Assembly: GCF_000147815.2 (NCBI RefSeq)
Contig: NC_015957.1
Span: forward strand, 8,804,001 to 8,868,000
DNA: 64,000 bases
DNA from: Streptomyces violaceusniger Tu 4113
GTDB lineage: Bacteria; Actinomycetota; Actinomycetes; Streptomycetales; Streptomycetaceae
Direction: 5' to 3'
Shown here: positions 8,801 to 15,521 of the stretch, one piece after another
How the letters are laid out: each line of letters starts with the position of its first letter
Position numbering within the stretch: the stretch's first letter is position 1
Notes under the pieces: generated by a model
The model's input: only the letters and a program-made list of their open reading frames with translations
Databases searched by the model: none
Told to the model about the DNA's origin: nothing
Position numbers and translations under genes: made by a program

Positions 8801-9520
8801 GGGCTGGACGAGAACGAGATCACGGCGGGCAGCATCAAGGGCGCCCTGTCCGACAAGCTCGCCAAGATCAAGCAGTTCACCCGGTACATCGACATGCTGG
8901 CCAAGCGGGGGCTGAACAAGGGACTGCTGCGGCAGATCCTCAACATGGGCCCCGAGGCCGGGTACGCCTACGCCTCGGCGCTGGCCGGGGCGGACAACAG
9001 CACACTGAAGTCCATCAGCAGCATCCAGTCCAGCATCGACACCGCATCAACGACCCTGGGCACGCTGGGCGCGGACCGGCTGTACGACGCGGGCAAGATG
9101 GCGTCCGCCGGATTCCTGGCCGGGCTGCGGAACGATCAGAAGAAGATCGAGCTGCTGATGATGTCCATCGCCAAGGGCATGCAGAAGTCCATCAAGCGGG
9201 CGCTGGGCATCAAGAGCCCGTCCACGGTGATGGCGGAGATCGGCCAGTACAGCACGGAGGGCCTGGCCCGTGGCCTGGTCGATGGGCTTCCGGCCGTGCA
9301 GTCGGCCATGGATGCCGTGGCGGGCAAGGTCTCATCGGTTCAGCCCGTCATCGGCAAGGCCGTCCCGGGCGGCGGCACCGTGGTGCGGGCGGGGGGCGAC
9401 ACGTTCCACATCCACGTGGACGGTACGGCGGAGAACCCGGACGCGATGGCTCGGCGGATCCATGAGGCGCTGCTGCGGTTCAAGAGAAACCGCGGCGGCG
9501 CGGGCCTGGGCCTGGCATAG
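5810..9520 (+). CDS. Tape measure protein
   Basis: At 1,236 residues this is the longest phage product and sets tail length. The N-terminal 90 residues include a hydrophobic Ala-rich segment (LALVSAAVPAAAALAPLAAQ). The middle is helical with further hydrophobic segments. The C-terminal third has the Gly-rich FARGGHVRGYAGGGELQAF and FPSGGLISGPGTGTSDSI motifs and SPSKKM/IKSPSTVMAEIG repeats typical of actinophage tape measures. Using the usual scaling of roughly 1.5 angstrom per residue, the tail would be near 180 nm (inference). ATG 5810 overlaps the chaperone stop. A GTG three bases earlier is a less likely start. Confidence 0.93.
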   Translation: MADRMTFVLEGRDRLSRVMDKAGDSANRLAKRLALVSAAVPAAAALAPLAAQAGAAGAAMAAFGAAVIPQIGALSDASEAQQKYQDAVAKSGARSEEAVKAQVAYQQQLAKMPPATKTAAAGLSQLKDEYRAWSDSLAKDTMPVFTKGLAIASASLPKMSGLVRGASTELNRFMTILAGGVASSGFDRVMDKFSDFATNSLKRANDALVHFLRTMNTGQIGGALSQFMADARANGPLLADTLKNVALAAIHLLDAAQGVGIGLLQIANAFASVVASLPTGFLTTLLQAAVAIKAIRLAGAGIQLVAGAFAALRPQIIAVSHAIIGANGPIRTMTAAFGALSSKAKFAVATTGIGLLALGLAKLSSLGREAPPNVDRLTTALGNLGRTGKNTGYSAEVFGSKFDKLRSTIDKVINPSVAESVNNWGHKWSGGLLKAGDATDKFNKVADSTDKALTNLVRGGKAELAAEALKSITKGMSSDELDKFKGKLNDYKSALADAKFEERLAAEAQGLFGTQAQKTQKALADQKASADGLRQSIQALNDVSRKAGGDMNAFEQGIDDMAAAAKKNAGALDMTNGKINLNSQAARDVDTAMRNAAAATDAAATSARENGASWEEVNGIYQRGRAELIKNAHAAGLGREAAKQYADSLLKIPKEKSTLIKMRAEDAIDGLNSVMAAIRRTPGSKSVTVKALTADAVKLLENLGYKVKRLPNGKFSVTANTGTAAARLAELKRLRDSIRSKSATITVTTHYRQVGKPPGHAGPGGIPAFARGGHVRGYAGGGELQAFPSGGLISGPGTGTSDSILAMFASGAMARVSNTEFIVRSAAVKKYGVAFLNALNAGRLNLKGLASGGMVGAGGDSARGLAAGLAGGVGAVATAARSMAAAVTRGVRDELEIASPSKKMQKLAKDAGAGLIKGLTGSKDQIASTSKALAKDIWDAFSGTKDNRLVAQLNKTTKRLQDLAAKRDALVKKIAEAKQFATDTTATAKSSAQLSSLGLDENEITAGSIKGALSDKLAKIKQFTRYIDMLAKRGLNKGLLRQILNMGPEAGYAYASALAGADNSTLKSISSIQSSIDTASTTLGTLGADRLYDAGKMASAGFLAGLRNDQKKIELLMMSIAKGMQKSIKRALGIKSPSTVMAEIGQYSTEGLARGLVDGLPAVQSAMDAVAGKVSSVQPVIGKAVPGGGTVVRAGGDTFHIHVDGTAENPDAMARRIHEALLRFKRNRGGAGLGLA

Positions 9521-9533
9521 GGAAGGGGGCGGC

Positions 9534-11831
9534 GTGACGCGGCTTCTGGTGGAGGTGGCCTTCGGGTATTCGGTGACCGACCCGGCGCCGGTGTGGACGG
9601 ACGTCACCGAGTTCGTCGACATCGGCACGGGGGTGACCATCAACCACGGTTCGTCTGACGAGCTGTCCCAGGTACAGGCAGGCACCTGCTCCATGACCCT
9701 GGACAACTCGGACGGCCGTTTCACTTCCGGCCGGGCTGGCAGCCCGTACTACCCGAACGTCAAGAAGAACGTGCCCATCCGGGTGCGGGTGATCTCGGCC
9801 GGGAAGAACTGGATCAGCAATCCGTCGTTCGAGACGGGGCTGGACGGCTGGCAGAAGACGTTCAGCCCCACGATCGTCCAGGACAACGCGCATGTGCAGA
9901 GCGGCAGCCAGGCCATGCGCGTCACCTGGGGCGGATCCTCCGGGCAGGCCGTCTGGATCGACGCCACCGGCCTGGACATCGGGCAGACCTACACCGCCAG
10001 CGCCTGGGTGTGGGTCCAATCCGCCGCGGGGACGCTGTTCTCCTACATCCAGGGAGTGGGCGGCACCAGCGCGCCCAACACCGTTTTCGGCGACTGGCAG
10101 CGGCTGACCTTCACGTTCACCGCGACCGCCACCCAACACCTCTACACCATCCAGACCTCGGGCACCCCCACCGCCGGAAGCCAGGCATGGATCGACGCAG
10201 TCCAGCTCGAGGAAGGCAGCACCGCCACCACCTTCGACCCGACCCCGCCGCAGACCCATGACCGGTTCTGGGGCATGGTCAACGACTGGCCGCTGAAATG
10301 GTCCGGCCTGTACGCGACCGCCAGCATCACCTGCACGGACATCTTCAAATGGCTGGCCCGCCAGCCTGCCCTCTCCCCGATGCTCATCGAGGAGATGATG
10401 CTGGACTCGCCCACCGTGCTCTTCCCGCTCAGCGAGCCGTCCGACTCGACCAGCGCGGGCGACCTGTCCGGCACGCCGGGCGTGGGCACGCTGGCGGTCA
10501 CCCAGGCCGGGACGGGCGGCACGCTCACCTTCGGCGACGGCACCGGCCCCGCCGGGGCAAGCGCTCCGACCTTCACCCCGGCCAGCGTGAACGCGGGCAA
10601 GTACCTCACCGCTGACCTCGGGCAGGAGTTCCTCAACGCGAACGCGCTGCGCCGGCTGCGCCTGGACTGCTGGTTCTCGACCACCACGACCGGGCGCATC
10701 CTCCTCGCCGTGGCGACGGTCGACGCGAGCAGCCGGGTCATCATCAGCCTGGAGTCCGGCACCGGCCTTCTGAAAATCGAAAGCGCCGGCGCCGGTGGGC
10801 CGCTGATCGCCGCGGCCGTCGACCCCACGCCCAACCTCGCCGACGGGGCCGTGCACTACCTGATGTACCACGAGCTCGAAGGCGTGGCCTACGTCGACGG
10901 CACCGCGTACAACGTGACCAACGCCGCGTTCATGCCGGGCATGCGGATGCTGTCCCTCGGCGGCTACGTAGGCGCCCAGATGTGGTCCGGCTCGATCTCC
11001 AACCTGGGCATCTACCTGACGACGGCGACCTCGGCCGACCTGATCCCGCACTACATCACCGGCAGCACGCAGCACGTCGGCGAGAGCGCCGCCGCGCGCA
11101 TGGCCCGCATCGCCTCCTACCTGCCGCTGACCGTCACCACCTCCGGGTCGGTGTTCGACGGCATGGCCTCCCAGGCCGCGCTCGGCCGCACCCCGCTGGA
11201 GCACCTCCAAGAGATCGCGGACACCGAGTCCGGACGGCTGCTGGCCTCCCGGAGCGGCAACGGGCTGATCTTCCAGAGCAGAGACGTGCGATACAACCCG
11301 GTCGCATCGGTGTCGCTGGACTTCGCCGACTTGGACACCGACGAGGTCGAGATGTCCGACGACGACCAGAAGATGGTCAACACCGTGATCGCCAGCAGAC
11401 CGGGCGGCGCCACACAGCGCGTGCTCGACCAGACCGCGCGCGACACCTACGGCCCGTATGAGGAACAGCTTGACCTGCTCAAGTCCAGCGATCTGAAAGT
11501 CGCCGACGCCGCGAACTGGATGGTGAGCCGGTACGCCGACCCTCCGCTGGAACTGCGGCAGGTACCCGTCGAGGCATCCACCATGCCGCTCGCTACCTAC
11601 CGTGCGCTGCTGGCCGCCGACGTCTCCACCACCTTCGACGTCACCAACCTGCCCACCGGCCAGGCGCCCGTACCCACCCTCACCGTCACGGTCGAGGGCT
11701 ACGCCGAGACCATCCAGGAGAACCAGCACCACCTGGACTTCCACACCTCACGGGGACTGACAGACACCGTGTGGGCGCTGGACTCGGCCAGCTACTCCCA
11801 ACTGGGCGCCACCACCCGCCTCGCCTACTGA
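9534..11831 (+). CDS. Minor tail protein with carbohydrate-binding-like domains
   Basis: The 765-residue protein follows the tape measure gene and is probably a tail-tip or baseplate component. Residues 1-85 (VTEFVDIGTGVTINHGSS, MTLDNSDGRFT) match the N-terminal domain common to actinophage minor tail proteins. About residues 95-240 look like a carbohydrate-binding beta sandwich (WISNPSFETGLDGWQK, YTASAWVWVQ). A LamG-like stretch follows near the middle (LRLDCWFSTTTTGRILL), then a C-terminal tail-specific domain. GGAAGGGGG lies before GTG 9534. In-frame readings from 9270 would start inside the tape measure gene. Binding to mycelial wall polymers is inferred. Confidence 0.8.
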   Translation: MTRLLVEVAFGYSVTDPAPVWTDVTEFVDIGTGVTINHGSSDELSQVQAGTCSMTLDNSDGRFTSGRAGSPYYPNVKKNVPIRVRVISAGKNWISNPSFETGLDGWQKTFSPTIVQDNAHVQSGSQAMRVTWGGSSGQAVWIDATGLDIGQTYTASAWVWVQSAAGTLFSYIQGVGGTSAPNTVFGDWQRLTFTFTATATQHLYTIQTSGTPTAGSQAWIDAVQLEEGSTATTFDPTPPQTHDRFWGMVNDWPLKWSGLYATASITCTDIFKWLARQPALSPMLIEEMMLDSPTVLFPLSEPSDSTSAGDLSGTPGVGTLAVTQAGTGGTLTFGDGTGPAGASAPTFTPASVNAGKYLTADLGQEFLNANALRRLRLDCWFSTTTTGRILLAVATVDASSRVIISLESGTGLLKIESAGAGGPLIAAAVDPTPNLADGAVHYLMYHELEGVAYVDGTAYNVTNAAFMPGMRMLSLGGYVGAQMWSGSISNLGIYLTTATSADLIPHYITGSTQHVGESAAARMARIASYLPLTVTTSGSVFDGMASQAALGRTPLEHLQEIADTESGRLLASRSGNGLIFQSRDVRYNPVASVSLDFADLDTDEVEMSDDDQKMVNTVIASRPGGATQRVLDQTARDTYGPYEEQLDLLKSSDLKVADAANWMVSRYADPPLELRQVPVEASTMPLATYRALLAADVSTTFDVTNLPTGQAPVPTLTVTVEGYAETIQENQHHLDFHTSRGLTDTVWALDSASYSQLGATTRLAY

Positions 11832-11845
11832 AAGGAGGCTCGGCC

Positions 11846-12358
11846 ATGCCCCCACGACCGGACCCCACACCGCGGCGGCGGGTCGTCCGCGCCGAGGACT
11901 TCTACCAGCCCCCGCCCACTCAGCCGGCCGGCGCGTGGGCCCTGGTGCCCCCGGCCGAACGGGCCGTCATCTGGTTCGAGCAGCAGGCCCAACGGCGCCT
12001 GCCGCGCCCGCCCGACGGCGTCGACCTCGGCGGGCCTCCCCTGTTCGCGCAGATCAACCACGGCCGGTGGGTCGCCACATGCGACCAGTGCACCAGCGCC
12101 CAGCTCGTGAGCCCCGAGGACCCGCGGTTCTTCTGCGTGGAGTGCCTGACCCCCGCATGGCGTCGGGTCCGTTTTCCCGAGGACCCGGCCGCCGTCGAGC
12201 AGGAGATCGGCGGCCTGCCGGTGCGGGAGCGGAACTGGTGGCACCCCGATGACGATCGCGCCTGGGGCCGGCCCAGCCCGCACGAGGACGCCCCTCCGGC
12301 CGAGACCGCCGAGCCGGAGCGGCCGCCGAGCCTGCCGACAGAGGAGGAGTCCCGATGA
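11846..12358 (+). CDS. Phage protein with a zinc-ribbon-like motif
   Basis: The 170-residue product has C79-x2-C82 and C97-x2-C100 (CDQC and CVEC), a spacing that could bind one zinc ion. Both ends are Pro/Arg- or Pro/Glu-rich and probably disordered. A strong AAAGGAGG precedes the ATG. Its position within the minor tail genes suggests a tail accessory role, but I do not recognise the family. Confidence 0.65.
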   Translation: MPPRPDPTPRRRVVRAEDFYQPPPTQPAGAWALVPPAERAVIWFEQQAQRRLPRPPDGVDLGGPPLFAQINHGRWVATCDQCTSAQLVSPEDPRFFCVECLTPAWRRVRFPEDPAAVEQEIGGLPVRERNWWHPDDDRAWGRPSPHEDAPPAETAEPERPPSLPTEEESR

Positions 12359-12855
12359 CCTTCGCGCCGCGTACCTGGGTCGTCGGAGAAACGGTCACCG
12401 CCGCAATCATGAACCAGGAGATCCGCGACCAGTTCTCCTCGTTCTTCGGCGCCTGGACCAACTACACCCCCACCTGGACAGCCGCGACCACCAACCCGTC
12501 ACTGGGCAACGGAACCCTGGTCGGCCGGTACATGAAGGTGGGCCTCACCTGCACGGCCCAAATCAACCTCGTGACCGGCAGCACCACCACCTACGGCTCC
12601 GGGAACTACTCGTGGGCGCTGCCCGCCGCTGCGGCCAACTCGGGCTGCACGTACATCGGGAATGCCCACCTGCTCTCCGGCAGCACCCGCTGGGCCGGCC
12701 AGTTCGTCATCAGCCCGGCCGCCGCCACCGCGTCGCCGTTCTTCCCTGCCAACTCGACCACCACCACCGTCGCGTTCATGCAGGCCACCGCCCCGGTCAC
12801 TCTGGCCTCCGGGCACCAGCTACGCATCACCGCGACCTACGAGACCGCAAGCTAG
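12355..12855 (+). CDS. Minor tail/fibre-like protein
   Basis: The 166-residue product opens with MTFAPRTWVVGETVTAAIMN, then EIRDQF. This N-terminal pattern (VGExVTAAxMNxxIRD) is shared by many Streptomyces and other actinophage minor tail proteins. The rest is rich in Thr, Ser, Gly and Ala beta strands, as in tail fibres. It overlaps the previous gene by ATGA. The precise place in the virion is unknown. Confidence 0.68.
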   Translation: MTFAPRTWVVGETVTAAIMNQEIRDQFSSFFGAWTNYTPTWTAATTNPSLGNGTLVGRYMKVGLTCTAQINLVTGSTTTYGSGNYSWALPAAAANSGCTYIGNAHLLSGSTRWAGQFVISPAAATASPFFPANSTTTTVAFMQATAPVTLASGHQLRITATYETAS

Positions 12856-12865
12856 GAGGTCGGCC

Positions 12866-13072
12866 ATGGACTACCCGTTCGACACGATAGGCGCCAACGA
12901 CGGCGAGATGCTGGTCAACATCGCCGTGAGCGTCCGGTCGGAGACAACACGGGTGACACCCGATGCCATCACCAACCTGATTCGCGACTATCTCCAGACG
13001 ATCCAGGGCTTGGAGTACATCACCGCCGCCCGCAGCGAGATCACGCAGACCAACGTCTCTGGCTCGGCCTGA
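12866..13072 (+). CDS. Small phage protein of unknown function
   Basis: The 68-residue product (starting MDYPFDTIGANDGEMLVN) has a central helix DAITNLIRDYLQTIQGLE. AGGAGGT lies 6 bases before ATG 12866. It closes the tail gene block, with a hairpin terminator just downstream. I do not recognise the family. Confidence 0.6.
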   Translation: MDYPFDTIGANDGEMLVNIAVSVRSETTRVTPDAITNLIRDYLQTIQGLEYITAARSEITQTNVSGSA

Positions 13073-13087
13073 TCACTCGACACCTAC

Positions 13088-13110
13088 GCCCCGTGCCGCC
13101 CGGCCGGGGC
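13088..13110 (+). terminator. Hairpin between the tail block and the lysis block
   Basis: GCCCCG (13088-13093) pairs with CGGGGC (13105-13110) across an 11-base loop and is followed by TTTCTC. It sits just after the last tail gene and before the endolysin ribosome binding site, so it probably terminates or attenuates the tail transcript. Confidence 0.55.
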
Positions 13111-13135
13111 TTTCTCATGCCCAGGAGAACCGAGC

Positions 13136-13906
13136 ATGGCCACACCACTCACCGCCGCCAAGTTCCTCGCCGCGCTCCGAGCCGAGGGCGTGCGGGTGCA
13201 GGAACACGGCGACTGGCCCCACCACAACCGCAACCACAAGGGACCCTGGGGCCCCGTCCACGGCGTGATGATCCACCACACCGTCACCAAGGGCACGGAC
13301 AACACCGTCAAGATCGTGCGAGACGGATACGCGGACCTGCCCGGACCCCTCTGCCACGGAATGATCGCCAAGAACGGCGTCGTGCACCTGATCGGCTACG
13401 GCCGCGCCAACCACGCCGGGCTCGGCGACGACGACGTCCTGCGGGCGGTCATCGCCGAGAAGGCCCTGCCGCCGGACAACGAGGCGAACACCGACGGCAA
13501 CCGCGCCTTCTACGGCTTCGAATGCGAGAACCTCGGCGACGGCAAAGACCCGTGGCCGGCCGAGCAGCTCGAGGCGATCGAGAAGGTGTCGGCCGCCATC
13601 TGCCGTGCGCACGGCTGGACGGCCGCCTCCGTCATCCGGCACCTGGACTGGCAGCCCGGCAAGGTCGACCCCCGCGGAGTCGACTGGACGAGCATGCACA
13701 GCCGGATCGCCACGCGGCTGAAGACCAAGCCCGGCAGCGGCAGCTCGACCACCGTCTACAAGGTCGGCCGCGGCGACACCCTGTGGTCCATCGCCGCCTC
13801 GAAGCTCGGCAACGGCGCCCGCTACAAGGAGATCGCCAAGCTCAACGGCCTCAAGGACGCCGACAAGCTCACCCCCGGCCAGGAACTCAAGCTCCCCAAG
13901 AAGTGA
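13136..13906 (+). CDS. Endolysin: N-acetylmuramoyl-L-alanine amidase with LysM domain
   Basis: The 256-residue lysin has an N-terminal amidase_2/PGRP-type domain (about 25-195). Candidate zinc and catalytic residues are His47/His48 in VMIHHTVTKG, and His169, Lys176 and Asp178 in IRHLDWQPGKVDP. A Ser/Gly linker leads to one LysM peptidoglycan-binding domain (about 207-255: YKVGRGDTLWSIA to LTPGQELKLPKK). It should cleave the amide bond between muramic acid and the stem peptide at the end of the phage cycle. No signal peptide is visible, so release depends on the adjacent holin. AGGAG precedes the ATG. Confidence 0.92.
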   Translation: MATPLTAAKFLAALRAEGVRVQEHGDWPHHNRNHKGPWGPVHGVMIHHTVTKGTDNTVKIVRDGYADLPGPLCHGMIAKNGVVHLIGYGRANHAGLGDDDVLRAVIAEKALPPDNEANTDGNRAFYGFECENLGDGKDPWPAEQLEAIEKVSAAICRAHGWTAASVIRHLDWQPGKVDPRGVDWTSMHSRIATRLKTKPGSGSSTTVYKVGRGDTLWSIAASKLGNGARYKEIAKLNGLKDADKLTPGQELKLPKK

Positions 13907-13907
13907 G

Positions 13908-13927
13908 GCTTACGGGATCCCGTAAGC
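13908..13927. repeat. 20-bp perfect palindrome after the endolysin gene
   Basis: The half-site GCTTACGGGA is followed directly by its reverse complement, with no loop and a GGATCC centre. It begins one base after the endolysin stop codon. A loopless palindrome is a poor terminator and looks more like a protein-binding site. As RNA it could still form a hairpin with a small open loop. Confidence 0.55.
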
Positions 13928-13984
13928 ATTCTGACCTGCCTTTCCTGCGATCCCAGGAACCCCCCCTCGTAGAACGGATCCGCC

Positions 13985-14236
13985 ATGCCCAGATTCCTGT
14001 ACGACCTCGCCGAGCGCACTGTCCTCACCTACGTGGAGACATTCCTCGGCCTGCTCCTCGCCTCCGGTGCCACTGACCTGGTGGACCTGTCGGCCGCCAA
14101 GGCTGCCGCGGTGGCTGCCTTGCCCGCAGCACTGGCCGTCGCGAAGGCTGCGGTCGGCTCTCTGCTCGGCCGGGCCGGGACCGCCGCCTGGCTCCCTGCG
14201 GACAAGGACCCGGCCGCCGGGCCCCGCTCGCTGTAG
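13985..14236 (+). CDS. Holin, r1t-like
   Basis: The 83-residue membrane protein has the pattern of the phage r1t-type holin family: RTVLTYVETFLGLLLASGA, then an amphipathic stretch and a second hydrophobic segment AALPAALAVAKAAVGSLLG. The two membrane segments and short charged ends fit a pore-forming holin releasing the adjacent endolysin. Another membrane protein gene follows 8 bp downstream. Confidence 0.82.
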   Translation: MPRFLYDLAERTVLTYVETFLGLLLASGATDLVDLSAAKAAAVAALPAALAVAKAAVGSLLGRAGTAAWLPADKDPAAGPRSL

Positions 14237-14244
14237 GGGGCCCC

Positions 14245-14511
14245 GTGGACGCCACCACCTGGGGCGCTCTCATCACCGGAGCGGCTGTGGTGATCGGCGC
14301 GGTGGTGGCGTACCTCGGGAAGCGCGGCGAGAACGCCAACGCCCGCATGAACAGCGAGATGGACCAGATCCAAGAAGAGCGCGACGGGCTCCGCGCCCAG
14401 GTCGCCGACCGGGACAAGCGGATCAACGAGCTGCTGGAGCAGCGGGTCAACGACCAGGTCGAGAACGCACGGCTCCGCGTGAAGATCGTAGAGATGGGAG
14501 GAACGCCGTGA
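14245..14511 (+). CDS. Small membrane protein with coiled coil, holin- or spanin-like
   Basis: The 88-residue product has one N-terminal membrane segment (WGALITGAAVVIGAVVAYLG). A long charged coiled coil follows (about 30-82: ARMNSEMDQIQEERDGLRAQ, then KRINELLEQRVNDQVENARL). This layout suits a second holin, an antiholin or a spanin-like lysis accessory. The GTG start at 14245 lies 9 bp after the holin stop, and the end overlaps the next start (GTGA). Confidence 0.65.
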   Translation: MDATTWGALITGAAVVIGAVVAYLGKRGENANARMNSEMDQIQEERDGLRAQVADRDKRINELLEQRVNDQVENARLRVKIVEMGGTP

Positions 14512-15197
14512 CCCGCACGCACGCAGTGCTCGCCCACCGCTGGCGCACGATCGCGCTCGCGTGCTGGCTGGTCGCGATGACGGGCGTGGTGCTGCTGGTG
14601 TGGGCGCGCATCTCGGCTGCCGACCACCGCGGCGACCAACTACGCACGGAGGCAGACCGGCGCGGCGCCGCGGTCTCGACGCTCGCGACGGATGTGCGAC
14701 AGCTCAGGTCCCAGGTCAAAGCCGAGGGCAAGACCCCCGTGGCCCCCGACCCCTCCGAGGCGGTCAAGGACCTGCCCGACCGGGCCGAGGTACCCGTGCC
14801 CATCCCCGGGCCTCGAGGCCCGAGCGGACCGCCAGGCAAGGCCGACGACGGCACCGACGGAGCCAATGGAAAGAACGGCCAGGACGGCAAGGACGGAGCC
14901 CCCGGCACCCCGGGCGCCGACTCCACCGTCCCCGGCCCCGCCGGGCCAGCAGGACCAGAAGGACCCCAGGGCCCGGCAGGACCACCCGGGAAGGACGGGC
15001 AGGACGGAGCACCCGGTACGGACGGCAAGGACGGCAGAGACGGCCAGACGTGCCCGGACGGGTACAGCCTCCAGCCACCGCCAGACGATCCCGACGCGCT
15101 GGTCTGCCGCCGCAACGGGGCGCCCGACCCTGCGCCGGATCCGGGCACCAGTCCACAGACACCCGCCGCACTCGCCCCCGACCGGAGACGCATGTGA
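14508..15197 (+). CDS. Membrane-anchored collagen-like phage protein
   Basis: The 229-residue product starts at GTG 14508, overlapping the previous stop. One membrane segment (about 11-35: IALACWLVAMTGVVLLVWAR) precedes a short coiled coil. A Gly-X-Y collagen-like region (about residues 100-180) then mixes GPxGPx with GxxGKDGxDG repeats and should trimerise. The C-terminal tail is Pro-rich and contains two cysteines (TCPDGYSL, VCRRNGA). Collagen-like repeats are common in phage tail fibres. Anchoring one by a membrane helix inside the lysis block is less usual. It is the last phage gene before the terminator. Confidence 0.75.
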   Translation: MTRTHAVLAHRWRTIALACWLVAMTGVVLLVWARISAADHRGDQLRTEADRRGAAVSTLATDVRQLRSQVKAEGKTPVAPDPSEAVKDLPDRAEVPVPIPGPRGPSGPPGKADDGTDGANGKNGQDGKDGAPGTPGADSTVPGPAGPAGPEGPQGPAGPPGKDGQDGAPGTDGKDGRDGQTCPDGYSLQPPPDDPDALVCRRNGAPDPAPDPGTSPQTPAALAPDRRRM

Positions 15198-15199
15198 TG

Positions 15200-15240
15200 A
15201 AGCGCCCCCTCCCCTGGCTCTGTCCGGAGAGGGGGCGCTT
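15200..15240 (+). terminator. Strong terminator at the end of the phage late operon
   Basis: AAGCGCCCCCTC (15200-15211) and GAGGGGGCGCTT (15229-15240) form a perfect 12-bp stem, and the loop can pair further (CC/GG). It begins 3 bases after the stop of the collagen-like gene. Confidence 0.88.
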
Positions 15241-15408
15241 CCGCGTATCTCCGGCTCTGTCACTCGGTGCAATCACCAAGGGGGCACAGCCCCTCAGGGC
15301 ACAACTAGGGCACCTGGCAGTGACCATTGGCGGCAAACAGCGACAAGCGATGGGAGCGTTTTAGCAGGTCAGAGCGACTATTCATACAGAAGCACCAGGC
15401 CACGAATG
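15241..15408. other. Candidate prophage right junction (attR region)
   Basis: This 168-bp stretch has no gene and lies between the phage terminator and the ppdK-side terminator. It holds three GGGCAC direct repeats (15282-15287, 15297-15302, 15308-15313), the last two in a shared AGGGCAC 11 bp apart. Such repeats can be arm sites for an integrase or excisionase. The core att sequence cannot be located without the left junction. Confidence 0.4.
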
Positions 15409-15443
15409 AGGGGGCGGCACCTCCGCACAAGGTGCCGCCCCCT
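15409..15443. terminator. Terminator downstream of ppdK
   Basis: AGGGGGCGGCACC (15409-15421) and GGTGCCGCCCCCT (15431-15443) give a perfect 13-bp stem with a 9-base loop. It lies 79 bp beyond the ppdK stop and would work for the leftward ppdK transcript. Confidence 0.88.
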
Positions 15444-15521
15444 TCGAGATCCGGAGCCGCTGCCGGGGATGAGGGTGGATGTTTCCCGGCGCCGGCTCCG
15501 GTGGCCTTTTCGGCTGGTGGC

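Larger units (their letters stand above)
1..15408 (+). mobile_element. Prophage late region (siphovirus type), left side outside the window
   Basis: About twenty tightly packed + strand genes follow the canonical order of long-tailed phages: protease, capsid, neck, tail tube, tail assembly chaperone, tape measure, minor tail, endolysin, holin. Portal, terminase, replication and integrase genes are not in view and should lie to the left. The right border is inferred from the strand switch to ppdK and the paired hairpins at 15200-15240 and 15409-15443. No gene in the visible part is obviously broken, so the structural module looks intact. The exact attachment site cannot be set from this window alone. 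Confidence 0.9.

Noticed and set aside
15241..15408. tRNA or tmRNA 3' end as the phage attachment site
   Set aside because: No cloverleaf or CCA-end pattern could be found at the right border.
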